Shown here: positions 24,861 to 32,794 of the stretch, in pieces
Layout of the letters: each line of letters opens with the position of its first letter
Numbering within the stretch: position 1 is the stretch's first letter
Assembly (NCBI GenBank): GCA_020636435.1
Contig: JACJXX010000001.1
Location: 4,874,501 to 4,938,500 of the forward strand
Source of the DNA: Lewinellaceae bacterium
GTDB lineage: Bacteria > Bacteroidota > Bacteroidia > Chitinophagales > Saprospiraceae
Direction of reading: 5' to 3'
DNA length: 64,000 nt
Program-made: the position numbers and the translations under genes
Notes under the pieces: model-generated
Databases searched by the model: none
What the model saw: only the letters and a program-made list of their open reading frames with translations
Told to the model about the DNA's origin: nothing

Positions 24861-25513
24861 GCAATCCAATCCAAGATAAGGCAAGCGGGGGGTTCTGGGG
24901 ATCGCTGAAAGATAGCCCCTCCACAGATGAATTCATCAAGGGTTTGTGGCGCGACAACCCGGTGTTCGTTCAGGTGCTCGGGATGTGCCCGACATTGGCC
25001 GTTTCCAATACCGCCATAAATGCCCTGGCCATGGGGCTGGCCACCGCCTTTGTCCTGCTGATGTCCAACGTTTTGGTGTCCTCCTTGCGAAATTTTATAC
25101 CCAAGCAGGTGCGCATCGCTTCCTACATCCTGATCATCGCCACTTTTGTGACGATGACGGATTATGTCATCCAGGCGATCAGCGTGGATTTGCACAAGGC
25201 CCTGGGGGCTTTCATTTCGCTCATCGTGGTGAACTGCCTGATACTGAGCCGGGCAGAAGCCTTCGCTTCCAAAAACACCCTCGGCAAGTCTGTTCTGGAT
25301 GCCCTGGGCATGGGGATTGGGTTCACCTTCGCCTTGTTCTGCCTGGGCGCGGTCAGAGAGTTGATGGGCAATGGAAGCCTCTTTGGCGTTCCGTTCTTCC
25401 CGGACAACTTCCAGGAATGGATCGTCATGATTCTGCCGGCGGGAGGCTTTTTTACGCTGGCCATCTGGCTGCTGATTTTTAATGCCGCAAAACAAAGAAA
25501 AGCAACGACATGA
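24857..25513 (+). CDS. rnfE: Rnf complex subunit RnfE
   Basis: 218 residues with six membrane helices. The opening SPSTDEFIKGLWRDNPVFVQVLG and GMCPTLAVSNTAINALAMG match the RnfE/NqrD family; the conserved Cys of GMCPTLAVS helps bind the iron centre shared with RnfA in the middle of the membrane. Overlaps rnfG and rnfA by 4 bp each. Confidence 0.95.
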   Translation: MSNPIQDKASGGFWGSLKDSPSTDEFIKGLWRDNPVFVQVLGMCPTLAVSNTAINALAMGLATAFVLLMSNVLVSSLRNFIPKQVRIASYILIIATFVTMTDYVIQAISVDLHKALGAFISLIVVNCLILSRAEAFASKNTLGKSVLDALGMGIGFTFALFCLGAVRELMGNGSLFGVPFFPDNFQEWIVMILPAGGFFTLAIWLLIFNAAKQRKATT

Positions 25514-26091
25514 AAGAGGAATCCCTGTGGTATATATTCATCAATGCAAGCCTGATCAACAATTTCGTCCTGGCCTACTTCCTGGGCATTTGCCCTTTCC
25601 TGGGGGTATCCGGCAAAATGGAAACGGCCACCAAAATGGGCGGCGCGGTGACCTTTGTGATGCTCATCAGCTCGATGTGCGCCTTTGCCATCCACGTTTT
25701 GCTGGTGGCCATCAACGCCACTTTTCTGCAGCTGATCAGTTTTATTGTGGTGATCGCCTCCACCGTTCAGTTGGTGGAAATGTTTATTAAAAAGATGAGC
25801 CCCACATTGTTCCGGGCGTTGGGGATATTCCTTCCCCTGATCACCACCAACTGCGCCATACTGGCCGTGGCGTTGTTCCAGACCAACAAGGGCTACGGGT
25901 TTGTCGAAAGCTTGGTGTACGCATTGGGCGCCGGCGCAGGGTTCACCCTTGCCCTGGTGCTCATGGCAGGCCTGCGGGAGCAGCTCAATTTCGCGGACGT
26001 CCCCGGCGTGGTGAAAGGCACCGCCCTGACCCTGCTGATTGCGGGCATTTTGTCGTTGTCGTTCATGGGGTTTGCGGGGTTGGGCAGCTAA
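25510..26091 (+). CDS. rnfA: Rnf complex subunit RnfA
   Basis: 193 residues with six membrane helices, inverted-topology partner of RnfE (NqrE homologue). YFLGICPFLGVSGKM and PLITTNCAILAVALF hold the conserved iron-ligating Cys. After this gene the operon has a 176-bp break containing a GC-rich hairpin (26132-26214) before the NqrM-like gene. Confidence 0.95.
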   Translation: MKEESLWYIFINASLINNFVLAYFLGICPFLGVSGKMETATKMGGAVTFVMLISSMCAFAIHVLLVAINATFLQLISFIVVIASTVQLVEMFIKKMSPTLFRALGIFLPLITTNCAILAVALFQTNKGYGFVESLVYALGAGAGFTLALVLMAGLREQLNFADVPGVVKGTALTLLIAGILSLSFMGFAGLGS

Positions 26092-26131
26092 TTTTTGAGG
26101 GATGGGTATTGTGGCTTTTTATTCATCACTT

Positions 26132-26214
26132 CCACCCCCCGACCCCGCCAGCGGGGGAGAACGCATTACTAAATCGGAGTAAATTGTCCCCCGCTGGCGG
26201 GGGTTAGGGGGTGG
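26132..26214. repeat. GC-rich inverted repeat between rnfA and nqrM-like gene
   Basis: The left part (26132-26159) and right part (26186-26214) are near-perfect complements centred on CCCCGCCAGCGGGGG / CCCCCGCTGGCGGGGG, with a 26-base loop. This looks like a dispersed Bacteroidota hairpin repeat. Within an operon it could weaken downstream transcription or protect the upstream mRNA. Confidence 0.75.
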
Positions 26215-26267
26215 ATTAAAGCCCTAATGAGGGTATTTTACTCCTCAATCAGTTAAATTGAAAAGCA

Positions 26268-26474
26268 ATGATCAGCTCTTTTTTAATCGGTATCGGCGGA
26301 ATGATCTTTTTAATGGCGGTTTGGGTAACCGTGCAGTCGTTGTGGAGGAAGTCATTCTCCGATTACATCTCCGACGACGATGTGCTGGCCGACAGGCGCA
26401 GCTGCGGGAATTGCGGCTGCACTGCCGCCTGCGAGAACAAGCGATTGTCAGCAGAAAACAATATTAACATCTAA
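26268..26474 (+). CDS. NqrM-like small membrane Cys protein (candidate Rnf iron-centre maturation factor)
   Basis: 68 residues: one membrane helix (residues 3-22) then a compact four-cysteine cluster RSCGNCGCTAAC (Cys46, 49, 51, 55). This layout, a single span followed by a CxxCxCxxxC patch, recalls NqrM (DUF539), required to load the Fe centre between NqrD and NqrE. RnfE and RnfA are homologues of NqrD and NqrE and lie just upstream, so an equivalent task for Rnf is reasonable. The sequence similarity is limited to the layout, so the call is inferred. ATG 26268. Confidence 0.65.
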   Translation: MISSFLIGIGGMIFLMAVWVTVQSLWRKSFSDYISDDDVLADRRSCGNCGCTAACENKRLSAENNINI

Positions 26475-26485
26475 TAATATAGGTT

Positions 26486-27343
26486 ATGGCAAACTTAGCA
26501 GACTACAATACGGAAAAAAAATATCAGGCGGTTGTCAGAAAAACGGAGCGCCTGACCCCTCCCGGCACCGAAGAGGTTCGGGAAATAGTGCTGGAAGTAA
26601 AGCAGCCGGATTTCAATTGCGAGGTAGACCAGAGTTTCGGCGTGTTGGTAAAAACCAATGGCGAATTCGGCAGAAAGTTTCACCACCGGCTGTACAGCGT
26701 TGCCGACCTGCCCGCCAAAGAAAAGGGCCATGCCCTGATCACCATGCTGGTCAAGCGGTGTTCTTACGTAGATGATTTCAGTGGGGAAAAGTATCCGGGC
26801 ATTGCCTCCAATTACCTGTGCGACAGAAAGGTAGGGGACGAAATTACCATTACCGGCCCTTTCGAACTGCCTTTTAAGGTTCCGGACAATAAAAATGCGA
26901 ACCTCATCCTGATTGGCATGGGCACCGGCATTGCGCCTTTCCGGGCATTCATCAAGCACATCTATAAAAACGTAAAGGACTGGAAAGGAAAAATCCGTTT
27001 GTTTTACGGAGCGCGCAGCGGCCTGGAATTGCTTTACCTGAACGACAAGGATGGCGACCTGACCAACTACTACGACGAATCAACCTTCAAGGCCTTCCAC
27101 GCGCTGAGCCCGCGCCCAACCTGGGCGGACCCCATCGCGTTGGATGCCGCCATAGAGGAACGGGCGGAGGAAATTTTCGAAATGTTGTCACTGGCCAACA
27201 CCCATGTGTACGTGGCGGGTTATGGAAAGGTAAAGGATCAATTGGATAAAGCCTTTGCCAATATACTGGGGTCGAGGATAAAATGGGAGACCCGAAAGGC
27301 GGAGCTGATCGTGGGAGATAAATGGGCAGAGGTTATTTATTAG
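26486..27343 (+). CDS. fpr: ferredoxin/flavodoxin-NADP+ reductase
   Basis: 285 residues. FAD-binding barrel with RLYSVADLP (about 71-79) and an NAD(P)-binding half with LILIGMGTGIAPFRAFIKH (about 138-156) and FYGARSGLELLY (about 174-185), then VYVAGYGKVKDQLDKAF near the C-terminus. It would exchange electrons between ferredoxin and NADP(H). It lies between the NqrM-like gene and rnfB on the same strand, an uncommon position that joins NADPH chemistry to the Rnf cluster. Cytoplasmic, no membrane span. The choice of NADP over NAD is by family resemblance. Confidence 0.85.
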   Translation: MANLADYNTEKKYQAVVRKTERLTPPGTEEVREIVLEVKQPDFNCEVDQSFGVLVKTNGEFGRKFHHRLYSVADLPAKEKGHALITMLVKRCSYVDDFSGEKYPGIASNYLCDRKVGDEITITGPFELPFKVPDNKNANLILIGMGTGIAPFRAFIKHIYKNVKDWKGKIRLFYGARSGLELLYLNDKDGDLTNYYDESTFKAFHALSPRPTWADPIALDAAIEERAEEIFEMLSLANTHVYVAGYGKVKDQLDKAFANILGSRIKWETRKAELIVGDKWAEVIY

Positions 27344-27353
27344 CAGATTTTAC

Positions 27354-27399
27354 AGGCTTGACAAGTTTTCGGCGCCCCCGGAGTCAAACTTGTTAAGCC
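27354..27399. repeat. hairpin repeat, AGGCTTGACAAGTTT family, copy 1
   Basis: AGGCTTGACAAGTTT pairs with AAACTTGTTAAGCC across a short GC-rich loop. A second copy with a perfect 15-bp stem is at 57666-57715. It lies in the gap between the reductase gene and rnfB. Confidence 0.7.
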
Positions 27400-27421
27400 C
27401 AACCGGCAATCACTATAAAGT

Positions 27422-28288
27422 ATGACAATCCTAACAGCACTTGCCGCATTGGGCGGACTGACGCTTCTCCTGGCCTCCATGCTCATTTTGGCCAATAAGA
27501 AGCTGTACGTCCACGAAGATCCGCGCATTGACACGGTGGAGGACATGCTGCCCCACGCCAATTGCGGCGCCTGTGGGTATCCGGGGTGCCGGCCGTTCGC
27601 AGAAGCGTTGGTTTCCGGAAATGCGCTGCCCGGCAAATGCACGGTGAGTTCGGAAGAGGGGCGGGTGGCCATTGCCGATTACCTCGGCATCGCCTTGGGC
27701 GCGGAAGAAAAACGGGTGGCCCGTTTGGCCTGTGCCGGCGGAACCAATGTTGCCGTCAACCGCGCCAAGTATAAAGGCCTGCAAAGCTGCCAGGCGGCCT
27801 CCCTGGTTTCCGGAGGCGGAAAGGGTTGCTTCTGGGGCTGCCTGGGCCTCGGGGATTGTGAGGTGTCCTGCGATTTTGACGCCATAACCATGACGCCTCA
27901 TTCTTTGCCGGTAGTGGATGTAGATAAGTGCACTGCCTGCGGCGACTGTGTGGAAGCCTGCCCCAAGGACCTGTTCTCCCTTCACCCGGTGAGCCACCGG
28001 CTTTGGGTAAATTGCAAAAACCTGGAGGCCGGAGATGATATTCTGGAGGAATGCCAGGTGGCCTGCACGGCCTGCGGCAAATGCGCCATGGATGCCCCGG
28101 GCGGCCTCATTGCTATGGTGCACAATTTGCCGGTGGTCAATTATTCGGAAAACCACAAGACCAAAGTTCCCATTCAGCGGTGCCCCACCGGCGCCATCGT
28201 CTGGTTGGATGATGAGCAGGGAGCGATCAAAGGGAAGGAGGCGAAGAAGATCATCCGGAAAGGGGAACGGGGAACGGGATTTTCATAA
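27422..28288 (+). CDS. rnfB: Rnf complex subunit RnfB
   Basis: 288 residues: one N-terminal membrane helix (about 5-24); an Fe-S domain with HANCGACGYPGCRPFAEAL and a distant GKC (Cys48, 51, 56, 73); a [4Fe-4S] motif DKCTACGDCVEACPKDLF near 174-191; and a further ACTACGKCAMDAP motif near 219. RnfB is the ferredoxin-side entry subunit. It is placed last and apart from the other rnf genes, with a hairpin repeat in front, so its expression may differ. The C-terminus is longer and less cluster-rich than in many RnfB proteins. Confidence 0.92.
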   Translation: MTILTALAALGGLTLLLASMLILANKKLYVHEDPRIDTVEDMLPHANCGACGYPGCRPFAEALVSGNALPGKCTVSSEEGRVAIADYLGIALGAEEKRVARLACAGGTNVAVNRAKYKGLQSCQAASLVSGGGKGCFWGCLGLGDCEVSCDFDAITMTPHSLPVVDVDKCTACGDCVEACPKDLFSLHPVSHRLWVNCKNLEAGDDILEECQVACTACGKCAMDAPGGLIAMVHNLPVVNYSENHKTKVPIQRCPTGAIVWLDDEQGAIKGKEAKKIIRKGERGTGFS

Positions 28289-28398
28289 TGAAACCCTGAA
28301 ACAACCAACAACCAACAACTGTCAGCCTATCCAACCTCAGGCGGGTGCCCAGGCAAGGATTTGCCCCGCCCACCGCCTTCCCTAACCTATTGTGAATT

Positions 28399-28429
28399 TT
28401 GGCATTAGCCATCAATCCCTTTATTTTTG
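28399..28429 (+). promoter_or_regulatory. Bacteroidota-type promoter before ppiD-like gene
   Basis: TTG at 28399-28401 and TATTTTTG at 28422-28429 are 20 bases apart. A second -7-like box, TATCTTTG, is at 28454-28461. Both point at the gene starting at 28571. The 28289-28570 gap otherwise holds a CAACCAACAAC-type repeat near 28300. Confidence 0.6.
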
Positions 28430-28570
28430 CATGGATTTTTTCAAATGTAATCTTATCTTTGCGACTCTTTAGCGAAAATGAGTTTCGCCGAAGCATCCTC
28501 TGCCCCCTTTACAGCGGTGCAGGAATGAACGATCGACAATTGAATTTATTAAACATCAGACGACGAAGAG

Positions 28571-30673
28571 ATGGCTTTGATAAGCAAAATTCGCAAGAAC
28601 TCGTGGCTTCTCATAGTGTTGATAGGCCTTGGCCTTGGCGGTTTTATCATCATGGATATGACTTCCGGCCAGCAGAGTGTTTTTGGAAGCTCCCAGTTTA
28701 CGGTGGGCGAAATAGACGGGCAGAAGCTGGACTGGAACCAGTTCAACCGGGTTGAGCAGGTACTGTACGGCAATTCCGGCGGCGAAGTCTTCAGCCGGCG
28801 CAAGCAACTGTGGGATTATTTCGTAGAGGAGGCCATCGTGCAGGAAGAGGCGGAAGCCCTGGGGCTTGAGGTAAGCAAGACGGAGTTGATAGACCTGGAG
28901 TTTGGCTCCAACCCCAGCCCGGTCATCCGCCAGCGTTTTATGGACCCCAATACGCGGCAGATCAATTTCCAGCAGCTCAACCAGATCAAAACGGCCATTG
29001 AAAACGGTACTTTTACCGATCCTCAGATGAGGGCTTTCTGGGCGCACCAGGAAAAGGAGATCATTAAGGAGCGCCTGCAGAGCAAGATCAACGCCATGGT
29101 GAGCAAAGCCATTTATACGCCCACCTGGATGGCGGAAATGGGCAACCAGGAGCAGGCCGGCATAGACATGGCCTACGTCAAAATCCCTTTTGACGAAATT
29201 GACAACACGGAGATTTCGCTCAGCGACGAAGATTATAAAAACTACCTTAAAGCACACGAGTCGCGCTACCGCCAGGAGGAAGAGACCCGGAAACTGGAAT
29301 ACGCCGTCTTCGATGTCCTCCCCACTTCTGCCGACTCCGCCAAGTTGCGGGAAAAAGTAGTGGAACTCATCCCGCAGTTCGAAACTACCGAGAACGACTC
29401 CGCTTTTGTAGAACGCAACTACGGCACGATCAACGGCTTCTATTTGTCGAAGGAAGAGCTGAGCCCGGCCATTGCCGATACGGCTATCAACCTTCCGGTG
29501 GGTTCCGTTTACGGGCCTTATATCGACCAGGGCAGCTACAAGGCTATGAAAATCCTGGCCCACCAAACCATAGCCGATTCCGCAGACACCCGGCACATCC
29601 TCATCAGCGCCGACACGCCGGAGAAGTTTACCGCCGCCAAGAAAACCATCGATAGCCTGGAGAACCTGCTGGCTACCGGAGTGGCTACCTTTGACTCCCT
29701 GGCCATCAAATTCAGTCAGGATCCCGGCAGCGCCAGCAAGGGCGGGAAATACGAAGATGTGACCCCCAACCAGTTCGTTCCGGAATACAACGAAGTGCTC
29801 TTCGTCACCGGGCAGATCGGGCAGCGATACAAAGTGCGCTCCAGCTTCGGCTGGCACCTGATTGAAGTTTTGAGCCGCAGCGCCAACACGTCGGAGCGCG
29901 TCAAGACCGCCTTCATCGAAGAGCGCATCGTGCCTTCTGAGGATACCCAGAATGACGTCTACGAGCAGGCGCTGGCTTTCGTCGGCAAAAACCGGAAACT
30001 GGAAGATATGCGCCAATCGGTAGAGGCCGAAGGCCTGGCGCTGGAAACCTCCGGCGGATTAAAAAAGAATGACTTTACCGTCGGCTCCCTCGGCGCCGGG
30101 CAGGCCTCCCGCGACATAGTGCGCTGGGCGTTCAATGCCGGCGAAGGCGAGGTTTCTCCGGAAATCTACGGTTTCCAGGATCCGGTGGATTACTACACCA
30201 ATAAATATGTCGTTGCCGGTTTGAAGAGCATACAGCCGGCCGGCATGCCTTCGGTAGAGAACATCAAAGATGAGATCGAGCAATTGGTGATCAATGAAAA
30301 GAAGGGAGAAATGATTGCACAGCGGATACAGGGCGACAATCTGGAGGCCATTGCCGGCAACTTCAGCAGCCAGGTAGATACCTTGCGCAACGTCACTTTC
30401 GGCGCCTCCTTCATTCCAAACCTGGGCAGTGAACCCAAAGTGGTCGGCGTAGCTTTCACTATGGATCAGGGGCAGGTATCGAAGCCGGTCGTGGGCAAGA
30501 GTGGCGTCTACGTCATCAAGGTGGTCCGCAAGCCGGAGGCCGCACCGGCCAACAATATTCCGCAATTGCGGCGCAGCATCGCCGCTCCGGTCCGCAGCCA
30601 GGTGCCCGGGCAGCTTATCCAGGCCATGAAGAAAAACGCGGAAATCGAGGATAACCGGTCGCGTTTTTATTGA
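28571..30673 (+). CDS. PpiD/SurA-like membrane-anchored peptidyl-prolyl isomerase and foldase
   Basis: 700 residues: a short cytoplasmic tail, one membrane helix (SWLLIVLIGLGLGGFIIMDM, about 11-30), a SurA_N-like chaperone region (VGEIDGQKLDWNQFNR and a helical body, about 45-220), and one clear parvulin-type rotamase domain (TRHILISADTPEKFTAAK ... FGWHLIEVL, about 338-437). A second degenerate repeat of the same kind may lie in 560-690. The protein faces the periplasm and helps outer-membrane proteins fold. It is followed 45 bp later by a 41-residue membrane protein gene and a terminator, so the two form a short operon. Confidence 0.88.
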   Translation: MALISKIRKNSWLLIVLIGLGLGGFIIMDMTSGQQSVFGSSQFTVGEIDGQKLDWNQFNRVEQVLYGNSGGEVFSRRKQLWDYFVEEAIVQEEAEALGLEVSKTELIDLEFGSNPSPVIRQRFMDPNTRQINFQQLNQIKTAIENGTFTDPQMRAFWAHQEKEIIKERLQSKINAMVSKAIYTPTWMAEMGNQEQAGIDMAYVKIPFDEIDNTEISLSDEDYKNYLKAHESRYRQEEETRKLEYAVFDVLPTSADSAKLREKVVELIPQFETTENDSAFVERNYGTINGFYLSKEELSPAIADTAINLPVGSVYGPYIDQGSYKAMKILAHQTIADSADTRHILISADTPEKFTAAKKTIDSLENLLATGVATFDSLAIKFSQDPGSASKGGKYEDVTPNQFVPEYNEVLFVTGQIGQRYKVRSSFGWHLIEVLSRSANTSERVKTAFIEERIVPSEDTQNDVYEQALAFVGKNRKLEDMRQSVEAEGLALETSGGLKKNDFTVGSLGAGQASRDIVRWAFNAGEGEVSPEIYGFQDPVDYYTNKYVVAGLKSIQPAGMPSVENIKDEIEQLVINEKKGEMIAQRIQGDNLEAIAGNFSSQVDTLRNVTFGASFIPNLGSEPKVVGVAFTMDQGQVSKPVVGKSGVYVIKVVRKPEAAPANNIPQLRRSIAAPVRSQVPGQLIQAMKKNAEIEDNRSRFY

Positions 30674-30718
30674 TCCTTTTTGCAGCAGATTTTATAACCC
30701 AGTTAAATTAACATAGGA

Positions 30719-30844
30719 ATGTCTGAAATAAAGAATGCTGGAAGTAAAGGCTACTGCCTGATGTACTTTTTCATCGGCCTGTTGTTGTTCATCATCCTGG
30801 TGGTAGCTATCTATCAGTGGAATTTCAAATTCCTGGGAGGGTAA
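30719..30844 (+). CDS. 41-residue single-span membrane protein
   Basis: ATG 30719 to TAA 30842-30844. The polar start is followed by one strong membrane helix (YFFIGLLLFIILVVAIYQW, about 16-34) and a short FKFLGG tail. It is in the same orientation as the foldase gene 45 bp upstream and directly followed by a perfect terminator hairpin, which supports a real gene. No family recognised. Confidence 0.6.
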   Translation: MSEIKNAGSKGYCLMYFFIGLLLFIILVVAIYQWNFKFLGG

Positions 30845-30850
30845 AATACA

Positions 30851-30889
30851 ACGGGAAGGTATTTCCAATCGCTGGAAATACCTTCCCGT
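30851..30889. terminator. perfect 17-bp hairpin between convergent genes
   Basis: ACGGGAAGGTATTTCCA (30851-30867) pairs with 30873-30889 over 17 bp with a 5-base loop. It sits between the + strand gene ending at 30844 and the - strand ligase gene ending at 30911. There is no long T-run, but the symmetry and position fit a two-way terminator. Confidence 0.7.
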
Positions 30890-30910
30890 ACCCTATAACT
30901 GCATCGCCAC

Positions 30911-32737
30911 TCAGGCTTCTGCGTAGATCGACTCGATGTCGGCCTGATGTTTGTCCCGGATCACTCTCCTTTTCAGCTTCATCGTCGGCGTCAATTCTGC
31001 CTCTGTGCCATCCGTTTTGACAGTTTCCCAGCTTTCGCATAAGAGCTTGAACTTCTTGATCTGTTCCACCTTGCTGAAAAGGGGATTGTACCGGTCGATG
31101 ATCTTTTGGTATTTTTCAACCACTTCCGGTTTTTGTATGGCGTCTTCCAGGGAAGACCAGCCCAGGCCCTTGTGCTGGCACCAGTCGCGCAGCGCCTCTT
31201 CAGCCGGCAGGATCAAAGCGGAGACGAACTTGCGGCTTTCTCCCACCACCATGGCCTGCTCGATCAGAAAATCTTCCTTGAGCTTGTTTTCGATCGGCGC
31301 CGGAGCGACGTACTTGCCCCCGGAGGTTTTCAGCAATTCTTTTTTGCGGTCCGTGATTTGCAGGAACTGCCGGCCGCCGGCGCCCTCCACCAATTTGCCC
31401 ACGTCGCCCGTGCAGAACCATTGCTCCCCGTCGATCTCTTTCATCACCTCGGCGGTGGCCTCGGGTTTATTGTAGTAGCCCATCATGATGTTGGGGCCTT
31501 TAGCCAGGATTTCGCCTTCGCCCTCCCGGTAGAGGCCGGAGGAGGTATCGATCTTCAGTTCTACCTGATCGACCGACGGGCCGATGGTGCCCAGCAGGGC
31601 GCCACCCGGTTCGAAACGGCCGACGGCCAGGCCCGGGGAGGTTTCGGTCAGGCCATACCCTTCGCGGATGGGGATGCCGGCGGCGGAAAATACGCGCGCC
31701 ATTTTTACCGGGCAGGGGGCCGCGCCGGTGACGATGCCGCGCACCCGGCCGCCCAGCGCTTCCCGCCATTTGCTGAAGATGAGCTTGTCGGCAATCCGGA
31801 GTTTGACGGCCGCCAGGCCGCTGTAACTTTTATCGTATTCGTAATCATCCGTAAGGCGGAGGGCCCAAAAAAACAGGTTGCGCTTCAAGCCCGAAAGCTC
31901 CAGGCCTTTGTTGTAAATTTTCTCATAGACTTTCTCCAGCAGGCGGGGTACCGTAGTGAAAAAATGAGGCTGAACGGCTTTGAGGTCCCCGTCGTCGCCG
32001 CCGAGGTTGTCCGTGCCGGTAAAAGCGACGCGGAGGCCCTTAAAGGTATAGAGGTACAGTGCCGTGCGTTCAAAGATATGGCACAGGGGCAGGAAACTCA
32101 GCGCGGTTTCGCCGGGGCCGATGGGAAAAATCTTCTTTACCGCCAGCACGTTGCTCACGATGTTGTTGTGAGAAAGCATTACCCCCTTGGGAGCGCCGGT
32201 AGTGCCCGACGTATAGATGATGGTGGCCAGGCCTTCCGGTTTGACGTCGGCTTTGCGCCGTTCTACCTCCTCCTGCCCTTCGTCGGAGAAGATGTCCTCC
32301 CAGTAAGGCCGCCCCTCCTGGTGGTCGAGCGTGTAAATCTCCTTGAGGGAAGGGACATTGCGCTGTGCTTTGTGCACCTTGTCGTAGAGGTCGTCTTTCC
32401 CTACAAAGCAGTATTGGGCCTTCGAGTCGTTGAAGATGTATTCGTATTCTCCCGGGCTGATGGTGGGATAAACCGGAACGTTGATCGCTCCGATCTGCTG
32501 AATGCCAATGTCGAGCGCCACCCATTCCGGGCGGTTCTGGTAAGCAGCTACGGCAACCTTGTCGCCGGGCTGTACGCCCATTTTAAGCAACCCCCGGCTG
32601 ACCTTATTGGCCAGCTCGATGGTTTTGGCAGTGCTGTAATACGTCCATTGATCTTCTTTTCGGCTGCCGAAGGCTTCCTGGATCGGATGGTTTTCCTGCT
32701 GATAATAGATAAAATCGAAAAGCCGTTTAGGTTCCAT
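30911..32737 (-). CDS. long-chain fatty-acid-CoA ligase (AMP-forming)
   Basis: 608 residues, a full-length ANL-superfamily enzyme. The P-loop TIIYTSGTTGAPKGVMLSH is near 174-192, the A5-like motif GYGLTETSPG near 353, and the adenylate-contact TGDVGKL plus ITDRKKELLKTSGGKYVAP near 436-460, with the hinge aspartate in TDRKKE. It activates long-chain fatty acids to acyl-CoA via acyl-AMP. A second paralogue lies immediately upstream on the same strand (32795-34588), 57 bp away; they probably form an operon with different chain preferences. Start ATG 32737. Confidence 0.9.
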   Translation of the reverse strand: MEPKRLFDFIYYQQENHPIQEAFGSRKEDQWTYYSTAKTIELANKVSRGLLKMGVQPGDKVAVAAYQNRPEWVALDIGIQQIGAINVPVYPTISPGEYEYIFNDSKAQYCFVGKDDLYDKVHKAQRNVPSLKEIYTLDHQEGRPYWEDIFSDEGQEEVERRKADVKPEGLATIIYTSGTTGAPKGVMLSHNNIVSNVLAVKKIFPIGPGETALSFLPLCHIFERTALYLYTFKGLRVAFTGTDNLGGDDGDLKAVQPHFFTTVPRLLEKVYEKIYNKGLELSGLKRNLFFWALRLTDDYEYDKSYSGLAAVKLRIADKLIFSKWREALGGRVRGIVTGAAPCPVKMARVFSAAGIPIREGYGLTETSPGLAVGRFEPGGALLGTIGPSVDQVELKIDTSSGLYREGEGEILAKGPNIMMGYYNKPEATAEVMKEIDGEQWFCTGDVGKLVEGAGGRQFLQITDRKKELLKTSGGKYVAPAPIENKLKEDFLIEQAMVVGESRKFVSALILPAEEALRDWCQHKGLGWSSLEDAIQKPEVVEKYQKIIDRYNPLFSKVEQIKKFKLLCESWETVKTDGTEAELTPTMKLKRRVIRDKHQADIESIYAEA

Positions 32738-32794
32738 GCTTCTAATTGGGTGTTTGATTAGGAATATAATGCCCAGTTGCGTACTATAATAATA

